A DNA stretch of 11,329 nt. It comes from DATKCN01 sp035513175. GTDB lineage: Bacteria > Chloroflexota > Chloroflexia > Thermomicrobiales > CFX8. The stretch lies in NCBI GenBank assembly GCA_035513175.1, contig DATKCN010000254.1:1-11329 (forward strand), read 5' to 3'. Numbering within the stretch: the first letter of the stretch is position 1; every line of letters starts with the position of its first letter. Shown here in pieces: positions 1-6,702 of the stretch. The position numbers and the translations under genes were made by a program. The notes beneath the pieces were generated by a model that was not told the DNA's origin, ran no database searches, and saw only the letters and a list, made by a program, of their open reading frames with translations.

Positions 1-242
1 AACAACACATTACGAGTAGATGGACTCGAACTCGCGAGCGACCGACACGTCATGTACGCCGTACTGTCGCATATGCAAGGATCGATAATAAGCACATCCG
101 GCTTCAAGCCTCTGATCTCACTGTGGAGTTTCCCTTCAACAGCTTCGTCGCACGTCACGATCTGTGCGAGCTGTGGGAGGTGTGCAGCGACTCCTTCCAT
201 GAAGATCTCACATTGGCCCGTCACGACTATTGCTTGGCTCAT
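1..242 (-). CDS. NarL-type response regulator receiver domain, partial at the left edge
   Basis: The reverse strand reads open for 80 codons from an ATG at 242 to the window edge, so only the N-terminus is present. An SD (GGAAAGGTG) lies 6 nt upstream of the ATG. The translation matches a receiver of the NarL/FixJ type: a first strand (AIVVTG), then CEIFMEGVAAHLPQ in the position of the family's H-P-x-F-x-E-G-L helix, and strand 3 KPDVLIIDPCICD, whose D54 aligns with the phosphoacceptor Asp. The acidic pair that binds Mg2+ after strand 1 (normally D-D/E-D) is T8-G9 here, so phosphorylation may be impaired or absent. A LuxR-type DNA-binding domain would be expected beyond the edge but cannot be seen. 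Base composition is lower in GC than the rest of the window. The frame is convincing; whether the gene is intact is unknown. Confidence 0.72.
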   Translation of the reverse strand, partial: MSQAIVVTGQCEIFMEGVAAHLPQLAQIVTCDEAVEGKLHSEIRGLKPDVLIIDPCICDSTAYMTCRSLASSSPSTRNVL

Positions 243-776
243 CGTGCACCTTTCCGCGTTTACTTACCAAATGCGCCCCGGCTTCCGTGTTTTACGTCAC
301 GATCCCTGCATCACGAGGAAAAAGTAGGAGTGCGCCGGGTGAGTCGGCTACGCGTCCGCCAGGCAGATGGTCACTACCTGTCTACGCGCTCGCCTCTGAC
401 GAATCAGATTGCCCGGCGCTACCACCACATACGGAGAGCCCTCGCACCGCGATCCTCAATGACCGCGGCGCCTGTGACGCCCGGTTGTCACCGGCTCCGG
501 CTGCCCCTGCGCTGGCCGCCGTCGCGCGATTGACGCGTCACCGTGTGCTCCCGCTAGAGGTATAGACGCACGCGAAGACCGAAGTGTGACACCCAGATGT
601 GCCGAATCTTTCGAGCAACGGCTTTGTGCTCCCCGGCGGAGGCGCCATCGACAGCGTAGCCCAGCGAGGTGTTGCATTGCAGCGCCCGGGGTTTCATTTG
701 CGCGGTTGGCAGGATATGCTGTGACAATGCCGGAACCAGCGAGATTACTCGCCCGCGTCAGCACTCGGAGGCCACG
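243..776. other. Intergenic region between divergent regulator and sigma operon, no gene found
   Basis: I see no reading frame here with a recognisable protein or a good ribosome binding site. The open frames across it are short or are shadows extending from the sigma gene. It must hold the promoters of the leftward response regulator and of the rightward sigma operon, but no clear sigma-70 or ECF promoter could be placed. The 11-mer ACGTCACGATC occurs at 294-304 and again inside the regulator gene at 152-162. The stretch from about 310 to 580 is GC-rich without clear structure and could be a decayed gene. Confidence 0.5.
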
Positions 777-1406
777 ATGAGTGCTCCAGCCAACGCAAGC
801 TTCGACATTGAGCAGTCTGCCGCGACTGACGCGGAGCTCGTGCGCGCGGCGCAGGCTGGCGACAGCCGGTCGTTGGAATGCCTGATTGAACGGCACTACG
901 CTTGGCTGGTGAGCCTGTTGACGCACATGGCGCGCGATCCTGAACTGGCGAGCGACATCGCCCAGGAGGCGATGCTTACCGCGTCGCAGCGGCTCGGCGC
1001 GTTGCGTGACCACGACGCCTTTCGCACGTGGCTGTACCGCGTGGCCGCGAGCCAACTGAACAGCGCGTACCGCGGGCAACCAACGCGCCGAGCCGTGTCG
1101 CTGGACGAGCTGCTCGACCGCTTCCCGTGGCGGCGTGAGCTGGCGACGCTGGAGGTCCACATCAAACGCTACGGCGACCGCGAGGAGGCCAAAGACGCGC
1201 TCGACGGCCTCAGCGCGGAGGATCGCGAGCTATTGTTGTTGCGCTTCGTCGCCGGCTTTACCGGCGCGGAGGTGGCGCAGATCGCGGGCATTTCTCCGGC
1301 GGCGGCGCGCAAGCGCATTTCGCGCGCCGTCCACCGCTACCAGCGTTGCCACGCCACGCGCCAGCCAGCCCCACGGCTGGCGCTCAAGCACGAGCGCATG
1401 ATGTGA
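777..1406 (+). CDS. ECF-family RNA polymerase sigma factor
   Basis: This 209-residue protein directs RNA polymerase to a dedicated set of promoters. Region 2 spans about residues 20-99, with the hallmark D-x-A-Q-E stretch (DIAQEAM, 60-66) followed by the AFRTWLYRVA core (81-90). Region 4 spans about 141-190, with LSAEDRELLLLRF (145-157) and the helix-turn-helix GAEVAQIAGISPAAARKRIS (163-182). The ATG at 777 is chosen over upstream in-frame starts because GGAGG at 767-771 sits 5 nt before it and the N-terminus then has normal ECF length. Its TGA overlaps the GTG of the next gene, a membrane anti-sigma factor. This places it in the classical pair in which the partner holds the sigma factor inactive at the membrane until a signal arrives. 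The stimulus and regulon cannot be read from the sequence. Confidence 0.93.
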   Translation: MSAPANASFDIEQSAATDAELVRAAQAGDSRSLECLIERHYAWLVSLLTHMARDPELASDIAQEAMLTASQRLGALRDHDAFRTWLYRVAASQLNSAYRGQPTRRAVSLDELLDRFPWRRELATLEVHIKRYGDREEAKDALDGLSAEDRELLLLRFVAGFTGAEVAQIAGISPAAARKRISRAVHRYQRCHATRQPAPRLALKHERMM

Positions 1407-2221
1407 CACTCTCCCGATGCCCCGATTCCGCGGAGATGCTCGCGTATGAAGACGACGAGCTGCCTCCGTCACGCCAGGCCGCGGTACACGTTCACGTGCA
1501 GCAGTGTCAGGACTGCCGCGCGCGCGTCAACGCGTTGCGCGAGGTTGGTCGCCAGATTCGCGCTGACGCGCCCGCCATCGAGGATCCGGCAGGGCTGGCC
1601 GCGCTCAAGGCGCGGCTGGCCACGCTGCCGCTCCACACCCCAACCCGATCGCGGGGACCGTCTCGCGCTCGCGTGATGGCGGGGGCGGTCACGCTGGCGG
1701 TGGTGGTGCTGGCCGGTTACAGCGTGGTCTCCAACGGCGCCGTCGTCGAGGGAGGTAGCACGTTCGCGCGCTGGCTGATCGTTGACGGTATCGTCGCGCG
1801 GGTAACGCCGCAGGACAACCCGGGTCAGTCGCCGATCATCGCTCCGACCGGCGCCCCAGAGCAATCGGATCTGCCGCTCGGACTTGGTCAGGTCGGTGAG
1901 GAACAGCGCAGGCCGGGCTATGTCACACGGCATTACAGCGCGCCGAACGGGTTGTCGATCCTGTTCGCGGCCGAACGAGCCGGGCAGGAGATCATTGGGC
2001 TTCCGGACGATCCTGAATTGCGGAGGATCGTGCCGGTAAATGGACGCGATGTGCTGCTGGTCTTCGGCATGTCGGCCAGCGATATCGTCACGATCTACTG
2101 GAGCGACGGGGACATCCTCGTGTCGTTGTTCATCCTCACTCAACCTGATGGCGGCCTTGACGCTGACGCGGCGTTGGAAATCGCGGCGTCGATGATGGAG
2201 AAAGGGGTCGAGCTCCCATGA
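1403..2221 (+). CDS. Membrane anti-sigma factor with zinc-finger (ZAS) domain
   Basis: The GTG start at 1403 overlaps the sigma stop as GTGA, giving 272 residues and implying translational coupling. The N-terminal cytoplasmic domain carries the ZAS zinc motif H31-x3-C35-x2-C38, with C6 as a possible further ligand. This domain binds and sequesters the cognate sigma factor. A linker follows, then one transmembrane helix at about residues 91-109 (VMAGAVTLAVVVLAGYSVV), preceded by a basic RSRGPSRAR stretch that fits the cytoplasmic side. The remaining roughly 160 residues would be extracytoplasmic. They end in a beta-rich segment (NGRDVLLVFG, DIVTIYWSDGD, ILVSLFIL) that faintly resembles DUF4367-type sensor domains; that comparison is from memory. 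The stop overlaps the next start as ATGA. An earlier in-frame ATG at 1346 would lie inside the sigma gene and add unrelated residues, so it is rejected. Confidence 0.9.
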   Translation: MTLSRCPDSAEMLAYEDDELPPSRQAAVHVHVQQCQDCRARVNALREVGRQIRADAPAIEDPAGLAALKARLATLPLHTPTRSRGPSRARVMAGAVTLAVVVLAGYSVVSNGAVVEGGSTFARWLIVDGIVARVTPQDNPGQSPIIAPTGAPEQSDLPLGLGQVGEEQRRPGYVTRHYSAPNGLSILFAAERAGQEIIGLPDDPELRRIVPVNGRDVLLVFGMSASDIVTIYWSDGDILVSLFILTQPDGGLDADAALEIAASMMEKGVELP

Positions 2222-2514
2222 CACGCCCGTCTATCTCTGATGACTCGCAAGCCGCGGCCCACGATGGCCCGCGTCCCGTCCCGCCCGTCACACGGCGACG
2301 GCTGCTGCGGACCGCGCTGGCAGCCGGGGCCGGGCTGGCACTGAGCGGCATCGGGCGGCCACGGCCCGTGGCCGCCGAGGATCAATGCTACTGGCAGACA
2401 CATACCACGACCTGCTCGGGCGGGCGGCTGCTCGCTTACCGCTGCGAGATCTGCTGCGCCGGAGGCAACTGCGAAACCGTGCAGTGCGGCTGGTTCGACA
2501 TCGGTCCCTGCTGA
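2218..2514 (+). CDS. Tat-exported cysteine-rich small protein coupled to the sigma/anti-sigma pair
   Basis: The product has 98 residues, with an ATGA overlap to the anti-sigma gene. The N-terminus has a twin-arginine signal: TRRRLLR (25-31), a hydrophobic stretch ALAAGAGLALSG (33-44) and a likely signal peptidase site PVAA|ED after residue 53. The mature part is only about 45 residues and holds eight cysteines (57, 66, 76, 79, 80, 85, 90, 98) and two tryptophans (59, 92). Tat export implies folding, disulfide formation or cofactor handling before secretion. The segment RLLAYRCEICC recalls the Y-L-I-A-Y-R-D-C-C segment of methylamine dehydrogenase light chains, which also have many cysteines and a Trp-derived cofactor. 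The mature part is far too short to be that enzyme subunit, so this may be distant homology or coincidence. It could be the sensed or effector molecule of the sigma system. Function unknown. Confidence 0.8.
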   Translation: MTRPSISDDSQAAAHDGPRPVPPVTRRRLLRTALAAGAGLALSGIGRPRPVAAEDQCYWQTHTTTCSGGRLLAYRCEICCAGGNCETVQCGWFDIGPC

Positions 2515-2524
2515 CGGGTTGACC

Positions 2525-2548
2525 GGCGGCGCCGCACGTGCCGCCGCC
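2525..2548 (+). terminator. GC-rich hairpin after the sigma operon
   Basis: GGCGGC at 2525-2530 can pair with GCCGCC at 2540-2545 or 2543-2548, 10 nt after the stop of the cysteine-rich protein gene. There is no T-run behind it, so termination is only a guess. Confidence 0.3.
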
Positions 2549-2589
2549 TCGCGCAGGATAGCAATCCGTGTGATGGCGTGTGTGATATC

Positions 2590-2615
2590 CACGTCACATA
2601 ACCGCGCGTGACGTG
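2590..2615. promoter_or_regulatory. Inverted repeat upstream of the toxin-antitoxin pair, probable VapBC operator
   Basis: CACGTCAC at 2590-2597 is the exact reverse complement of GTGACGTG at 2608-2615, with a 10-nt spacer. It ends 38 nt before the antitoxin start. VapB-type antitoxins with ribbon-helix-helix domains bind such inverted repeats and repress their own operon, so position and symmetry both fit. No clear -10/-35 pair could be assigned around it. Confidence 0.5.
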
Positions 2616-2653
2616 ACCATGTCGTCTGAGCGCGGGCCGGTGGAGGGCTTCAG

Positions 2654-2938
2654 ATGGCGACGCGAACGCATGTCGTGCTCGCGAACGATGTCCTTGAAGA
2701 GCTGGACCGGCTGGTCGGCAAGCGCAAGCGCAGCCAGTTCATCGAGGAGGCCGTGCGCGCCAAGCTCCAGCGCGAGCGGCAACGCATCGCGCTGCGTGAC
2801 GGCGCCGGTATCCTGAAAGATAAGGACTACCCGGAGTGGGAAACTCCGGAGACGATCTATGCCTGGGTTCGTGAGCAACGCACCGCTGGCGACCGGCCGA
2901 TCAAGGAGTTCCATATCCGATCGGCGGATGATGCCTGA
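2654..2938 (+). CDS. vapB: VapB-type ribbon-helix-helix antitoxin
   Basis: The product has 94 residues. The ATG at 2654 is preceded by GGAGGG at 2642-2647 with 6 nt spacing. Residues 3-40 fit a ribbon-helix-helix fold: a short beta segment (RTHVVLAN) followed by two helices (DVLEELDRLVGKRKRSQ, then FIEEAVRAKLQRERQR), the arrangement used by antitoxins to dimerise and bind operator DNA. The C-terminal half contains YPEWETPETIYAWVREQR (about 58-75), a likely extended arm that wraps and inhibits the toxin. The stop overlaps the toxin start by one base (TGATG), the standard antitoxin-first operon layout. Identity as VapB rests mainly on the PIN-domain partner; RHH antitoxins also pair with other toxin families. 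Confidence 0.85.
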   Translation: MATRTHVVLANDVLEELDRLVGKRKRSQFIEEAVRAKLQRERQRIALRDGAGILKDKDYPEWETPETIYAWVREQRTAGDRPIKEFHIRSADDA

Positions 2939-3342
2939 TGGCGAGGTACCTGCTCGACTCGGACATTGTGGTTGATCTTCTGAAGGGCACGCCGTCGGCA
3001 GTCAATCGGATGAATGCGCTCGACGAACAGGAACATCTGCTGTGCCTCTGCGACATCGTTATCGCCGAGGTCATGTCGGGCGTGCATGACGACGACCGCA
3101 ACGACGCCGAAGGACTCTTGCGGTCGTTTGCGTTCCTGGAGTCAACCGCTGACATCGGTCCGCAAGCGGGGATCCGGCGATATTCGTACGCCCGCGAGGG
3201 AACGTTTCTCTCCGTCGCCGATGCCATCATCGCCGCAACGGCACTCGAATACGATGCAACGCTGGTCTCACGAAACACACGCCATTTCCCAATGCCGGAG
3301 TTGCGAGTGACTACGCCAGGGATCGCTTCGGAGCGCGGCTGA
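2938..3342 (+). CDS. vapC: VapC-type PIN-domain ribonuclease toxin
   Basis: This 134-residue protein is of standard VapC length. The PIN-domain acidic residues are in place: D7 in YLLDSDIVVDLLKG, E44 in IVIAEVMSG, and D95 in SVADAIIAATA. These are followed by the typical end strand TLVSRNTRHF (108-117), where N113 or a nearby residue takes the fourth position. These residues coordinate Mg2+ for cleavage of RNA. Characterised VapC toxins cut tRNAs or rRNA, but this one's target is not predictable. All catalytic positions are present, so the toxin looks active. Its start overlaps the antitoxin stop, so synthesis of the two proteins is coupled. A weak hairpin surrounds the stop codon; no strong terminator follows. 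Confidence 0.9.
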   Translation: MARYLLDSDIVVDLLKGTPSAVNRMNALDEQEHLLCLCDIVIAEVMSGVHDDDRNDAEGLLRSFAFLESTADIGPQAGIRRYSYAREGTFLSVADAIIAATALEYDATLVSRNTRHFPMPELRVTTPGIASERG

Positions 3343-3535
3343 CGCGCCTCGTCACCACAGCCCCAGCGCCATCCAGTCAGAATCAGGAAACCATCCTGGA
3401 ACACGGCTCGTGCACAACCGCCAGCACTGCAATCAGCCAGCAGTCATCCCTCCATAGCATCGCTCTCTCATTGGCCAGGGCCGGCGATGATGCTGGAGGT
3501 TCGAACGCTGATCCAACCGGCACGCTTGCTGCTCA

Positions 3536-3564
3536 TTGACATCTGCCCCCGGCGCCGCCATGCT
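3536..3564 (+). promoter_or_regulatory. Candidate sigma-70 promoter of the LuxR-type regulator
   Basis: A perfect -35 hexamer TTGACA (3536-3541) is followed after 17 nt by CATGCT (3559-3564), a weak -10. Transcription would start near 3571, giving a leader of about 30 nt before the ATG at 3603. The rest of the gap from 3343 shows no gene. Confidence 0.45.
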
Positions 3565-3602
3565 TGCGCGTCTCAGGCGCGATCGCTGGAAAAGGGCGTG
3601 AC

Positions 3603-6056
3603 ATGGGGATCGTCGAACCCACAGCCCGTCAAGACAACCTGCCGATAGCCCTCTCATCTCTCATCGGCCGGGAGCAAGACATCGCGGCTATCCGCGCTAG
3701 CCTCAGTCGTGAGACTGCCCGCATGCTCACGCTCACGGGCCCTGGGGGCGTCGGCAAGACCCGGCTGGCTCTTGAAGCGGCGCTGTGCCTTCGCGACAGC
3801 TTTCCCAACGGCGTGACGTTCGTCGATCTGGCGGCCATCAAGGAAACCGGCCTCGTCGCGCCAGCCGTCGCGTCGGCGGTGGGAGTCCGGGAACAACAGG
3901 GGCGCCCGCTGCTCGTCACGCTGCCAGAGGTGCTGGCGTCTCACGCGATGCTGCTCATTTTCGACAGTTGCGAGCATGTCATTGGCCCATGCGCCGAGCT
4001 TGCCGAGCAGTTGCTGCGCGTCTGTCCTGACCTCAAGATGCTGTGCACCAGCCAGCAACGTCTGGGTGTTCAGGGAGAGATCGTGTATCCCGTGCCGGCA
4101 TTGCAGGCGCCTGACACAGACGCAGTTCACGTCCCTCACGAGCTGACACGCTTCGACGCGGTGCGGCTGTTTGCTGAGCGGGCGGTTGGCGCGAGCCCCA
4201 ACTTCGTCGTGGATGCGACAAACGCCCCTGCCATTGGGCGGATCTGCCGCCAGTTGGACGGCATGCCGCTCGCGATCGAGATCGCTGCTGGATGGATTCC
4301 AACCTTGACGGCTGATCAGATCGCAAACCGCCTCGACGACCGCCTGCGGCTGCTGTCGCCTCCGGGCCGCCTGGCCAATCCACGCCAGCAGACTCTCCGT
4401 GGCGCGATCGAGTGGAGCTACGATCTGCTCGACCAGCGAGAGCGGTTGCTCTTCACGCGGCTGTCTGTCTTTGTCGGCGGGTGCACGCTGGCGGCAATCG
4501 AGACTGTCTGCGCTGAAGACGGCATCACTGAGCCAGACATCATTCACTTGTTGTCACGACTCGTCGACAAGTCGCTGGTAATCGCCGAGGAACACGGTTC
4601 CGAGAACCGGTACCGCCTGCTGGGAACGCTGCGCCTCTATGCGCGTGAGAAGCTCGTGGCGGAGGGCGAGGCGAAGCGTCTTCACGAGCGGCATGCATGG
4701 CACTTTCTGGAATTGGCGGAGGCCGCGGAGCGCGAGCTGTGGGGGCCCAATCTCGAGCAATGGTTGCGCCGACTTGAGACGGAGCACGAAAACCTGCGCG
4801 CCGCCCTGCGCTGGAGTGTTGGGCAGGGGTCGACGGAAATTGCGCTCGGTCTGGGGGCCGCGCTTTGCCGGTACTGGCGGCTGCGCGGACATGCAGGCGA
4901 GGGGCTGAGCTGGCTCGAAGGCGGTCTCGCGTGGAACACGGGCGCTTCCGTCGCAACCCGCGCCAAGGCCCTGGAAGCTGCCGGCCTGCTGGCGCGTGAC
5001 CGCATCGACTATGTCGCGGCCGAGGGATTTCTCGATGGTTGTCTCAGCCTGCGGCGCGAGATCGGCGACATGCGCGGGATCGCGCTGGCGCTGAATCACC
5101 TCGGAACAGTTGCCCAGTTCCAGGGCGAGTCGGGACGCGCCGGGATGCTCCATGAGGAAAGCCTGTCACTGTTCCGAAAGCTGGATGACACGCGCGGGAT
5201 CGCGTTGTCACTCATGACCCTCGGCACAATGGCGCAGTTACGGGGCGATCGAGACCAGGCGGAAGCGCAGTACGGGGAAGCGCTGCAACTGTTTTCATCG
5301 ATTGACGACACACATGGCGTGGCCGCGTCTCTCAACAACCTGGGGAATCTGGCATGCGCTCGTCTGGACTACGATGGCGCAGATGATTTGTACACGCGTA
5401 GCATGCTGCTGTTCGGGGGGATGGGTGAGAAGTACGAGGTCGCGTCCTGTCTCCGAAACCTGTCGGGCGTCGCCCGGGATCGGGGCAACCTTGAACAGGC
5501 CAAGGCGTACTGCCGGGACAGCCTGAACCTGTTTGTCGCCCTCGGGGACACGTTCGGCGTCATGACCTGTCTCGAGATGCTGGCGGACCAGGCCGCGCGG
5601 CAGAATGATCTCGAACGGTCTGCGCTGCTTTATGCAGCATCGGAGAAGTTGCGCGGTGCCGTAAGCGAACCTCGCGCGCGAAGGCACGACCCCGAGCGGG
5701 AGAGAACGAGTCTGGTCATCCGGGAACACCTCGGCGAGCGGGACTTTGAGCGGATATCGGAACTGGGTCGCTCGCTGACGCTGGAACAGGTGATTTCCGC
5801 ATCATCGACATCACTCGGCGCCGTGGCGTCCTCCCCGTTTCCTCCCGCGGAGGCGAATCCGCTATCACCTCGCGAGCGCGAGGTCGCCGCGCTGATCGCG
5901 CGAGGTCATACCAACCGCCAGATCGCCGCGGAGCTGTTCATCGCCGAACGCACTGTCGACACACATGTGGAGCACATCCTCACCAAGCTGAACGTCGGCT
6001 CGCGATCCCAGGTCGCCGCGTGGATTGCCGAGCGAGGCGTGTCGAGGACGCCGTAG
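3603..6056 (+). CDS. LuxR-family transcriptional regulator with STAND/NB-ARC-like ATPase and TPR repeats
   Basis: An 817-residue signal-transduction ATPase. The ATG at 3603 has AGGG at 3593-3596, 6 nt upstream; a TTG at 3564 is in frame but overlaps the candidate promoter. The N-terminal P-loop domain opens with LIGREQDIAAI (20-30), has Walker A GPGGVGKT (46-53) and Walker B LLIFDSCEH (117-125), where the usual family form is LDNCEH. R-Q-LDGMPLAIE-x-AA and the YDLLD segment further on are also family hallmarks. Helical TPR-type repeats of about 40 residues occupy roughly 455-665, with recurring RGIALSL-x-x-LG-x-x-A-Q units. The C-terminus (752-817) is a LuxR/GerE helix-turn-helix (LSPREREVAALIARGHTNRQ, then ERTVDTHVEHILTKLN). 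Proteins of this design bind an inducer or partner through the repeats, use ATP to oligomerise and activate transcription. The inducer is unknown; the two small genes downstream are possible but unproven targets. Confidence 0.92.
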   Translation: MGIVEPTARQDNLPIALSSLIGREQDIAAIRASLSRETARMLTLTGPGGVGKTRLALEAALCLRDSFPNGVTFVDLAAIKETGLVAPAVASAVGVREQQGRPLLVTLPEVLASHAMLLIFDSCEHVIGPCAELAEQLLRVCPDLKMLCTSQQRLGVQGEIVYPVPALQAPDTDAVHVPHELTRFDAVRLFAERAVGASPNFVVDATNAPAIGRICRQLDGMPLAIEIAAGWIPTLTADQIANRLDDRLRLLSPPGRLANPRQQTLRGAIEWSYDLLDQRERLLFTRLSVFVGGCTLAAIETVCAEDGITEPDIIHLLSRLVDKSLVIAEEHGSENRYRLLGTLRLYAREKLVAEGEAKRLHERHAWHFLELAEAAERELWGPNLEQWLRRLETEHENLRAALRWSVGQGSTEIALGLGAALCRYWRLRGHAGEGLSWLEGGLAWNTGASVATRAKALEAAGLLARDRIDYVAAEGFLDGCLSLRREIGDMRGIALALNHLGTVAQFQGESGRAGMLHEESLSLFRKLDDTRGIALSLMTLGTMAQLRGDRDQAEAQYGEALQLFSSIDDTHGVAASLNNLGNLACARLDYDGADDLYTRSMLLFGGMGEKYEVASCLRNLSGVARDRGNLEQAKAYCRDSLNLFVALGDTFGVMTCLEMLADQAARQNDLERSALLYAASEKLRGAVSEPRARRHDPERERTSLVIREHLGERDFERISELGRSLTLEQVISASSTSLGAVASSPFPPAEANPLSPREREVAALIARGHTNRQIAAELFIAERTVDTHVEHILTKLNVGSRSQVAAWIAERGVSRTP

Positions 6057-6152
6057 CGTCAGCCTCCACCTGCCAGCTCCAATATGTGTGCGGACGAACA
6101 ATACGTATACCAAATACGTCTCTTGCCCGATGGCGCGTGGCGTGATGATCCC

Positions 6153-6173
6153 TAGAATGGAATTGTCCGGACA
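6153..6173 (+). promoter_or_regulatory. Possible -10 element and overlapping palindrome upstream of the DUF4242 gene
   Basis: TAGAAT at 6153-6158 matches five of six -10 bases, though no good -35 lies 16-18 nt upstream. The perfect 10-bp palindrome TGTCCGGACA (6164-6173) would cover the start of transcription and could be an operator. Otherwise I see nothing firm in the 6057-6237 gap. Confidence 0.25.
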
Positions 6174-6238
6174 CGCTGTTTCGAAATCGGGTCCCAAGAG
6201 ATTGAGGTCCGCGGAACACCCGAAACGTTGCTGAAACG

Positions 6239-6262
6239 GAGCGCCCGCCTACAGAGGCGCTC
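6239..6262 (+). promoter_or_regulatory. Hairpin directly in front of the DUF4242 ribosome binding site
   Basis: GAGCGCC (6239-6245) and GGCGCTC (6256-6262) form a perfect 7-bp stem with a 10-nt loop that ends 2 nt before the AAGGAGG ribosome binding site (6265-6271). It could be a protein-binding site, an mRNA-stabilising 5' stem or a translation-control element. Nothing in the sequence decides between these. Confidence 0.4.
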
Positions 6263-6277
6263 GCAAGGAGGATTACG

Positions 6278-6553
6278 GTGACACAGTATCTCGTCGAGCG
6301 CTACCTGCCGGGCATCCAGCCGGATCAGCTCGCCGCAGCCGCCGGCAGCGCCAAGAGCACGTCAGCGGCGATGGCGCAGGAAGGCACGCCGGTCCGCTAC
6401 CTGCGGTCAACATTCATCCCCGGCGAAGACAAGTGCTACTGTCTTTTCGAAGGTCCGTCCGCGGACGCGGTCAAGACAGTGAACGACCGCGCGCAGCTTC
6501 CATACGAGCGCATCGTCGAGGCGATGCACATCGCCTCCGACGATCTCAGCTGA
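6278..6553 (+). CDS. DUF4242 (SCO4226-like) small protein
   Basis: The product has 91 residues from a GTG start, fixed by a strong AAGGAGG at 6265-6271 with 6 nt spacing. It has the layout of DUF4242 proteins: an N-terminal strand (QYLVERYLPG), a helix beginning around PDQL and running through the Ala-rich stretch, then RYLRSTFIPGEDKCYCLFEG (40-59), followed by PSADAVKTVNDRAQLPYERI (60-79) and a last strand (VEAMHI). The F/L-E-G-P-S-A-x-A-V core is the clearest family signature. The Streptomyces coelicolor member SCO4226 has been described as nickel-binding with a ferredoxin-like fold. Metal binding here is not established, although C53 and C55 are candidate ligands. Its true function in the cell is unknown. 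It follows a LuxR-type regulator by 221 bp, probably as a separate transcript. Confidence 0.8.
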   Translation: MTQYLVERYLPGIQPDQLAAAAGSAKSTSAAMAQEGTPVRYLRSTFIPGEDKCYCLFEGPSADAVKTVNDRAQLPYERIVEAMHIASDDLS

Positions 6554-6638
6554 ACCGGCGCGGGCGGGCATGGCGCACTGCCGGAGACCAAATCGGCGCC
6601 AGCCCGCGGCGTGTGCCCGCACGCGGCGCCGAGTCGTC

Positions 6639-6663
6639 GGAACCTGGCATCGAAGACCACGAC
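6639..6663 (+). promoter_or_regulatory. ECF-sigma-like promoter motif upstream of the ABM-like gene
   Basis: GGAACC (6639-6644), a 15-nt spacer, then CGAC (6660-6663) resembles the common ECF pattern GGAAC-N15/16-CGTC with one mismatch in the -10. A transcript would start near 6670, leaving about 33 nt of leader with the ribosome binding site in it. The match is short and could be chance. Confidence 0.3.
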
Positions 6664-6702
6664 TCATTTCTTTTACACGATTGCTACGGAGGAGCGCGCC
6701 AT

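Noticed and set aside
52..565. Overlapping plus-strand open frames at the left end
   Set aside because: They lack ribosome binding sites and protein-like composition. The reverse strand of 1-242 encodes a recognisable receiver domain instead.
732..759. GGAACC ... CGTC resembling an autoregulatory ECF promoter before the sigma gene
   Set aside because: The spacer is 18 nt, longer than the usual 15-17, and transcription would begin at or inside the ribosome binding site at 767-771.
456..1160. A 234-codon open frame on the minus strand opposite the sigma factor
   Set aside because: Arg-rich translation without family features; it is the antisense shadow of a convincing ECF sigma gene in high-GC DNA. 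The same applies to long open frames opposite the anti-sigma gene, the regulator and the ECF genes (for example 1469-2224 minus, 7906-8646, 8647-9663 and 9835-10878 plus).
6100..6120. Repeated AATACGT (6100-6106 and 6114-6120) around ATACGTAT
   Set aside because: Short AT-containing words after the regulator gene with no link to a promoter that I can define.
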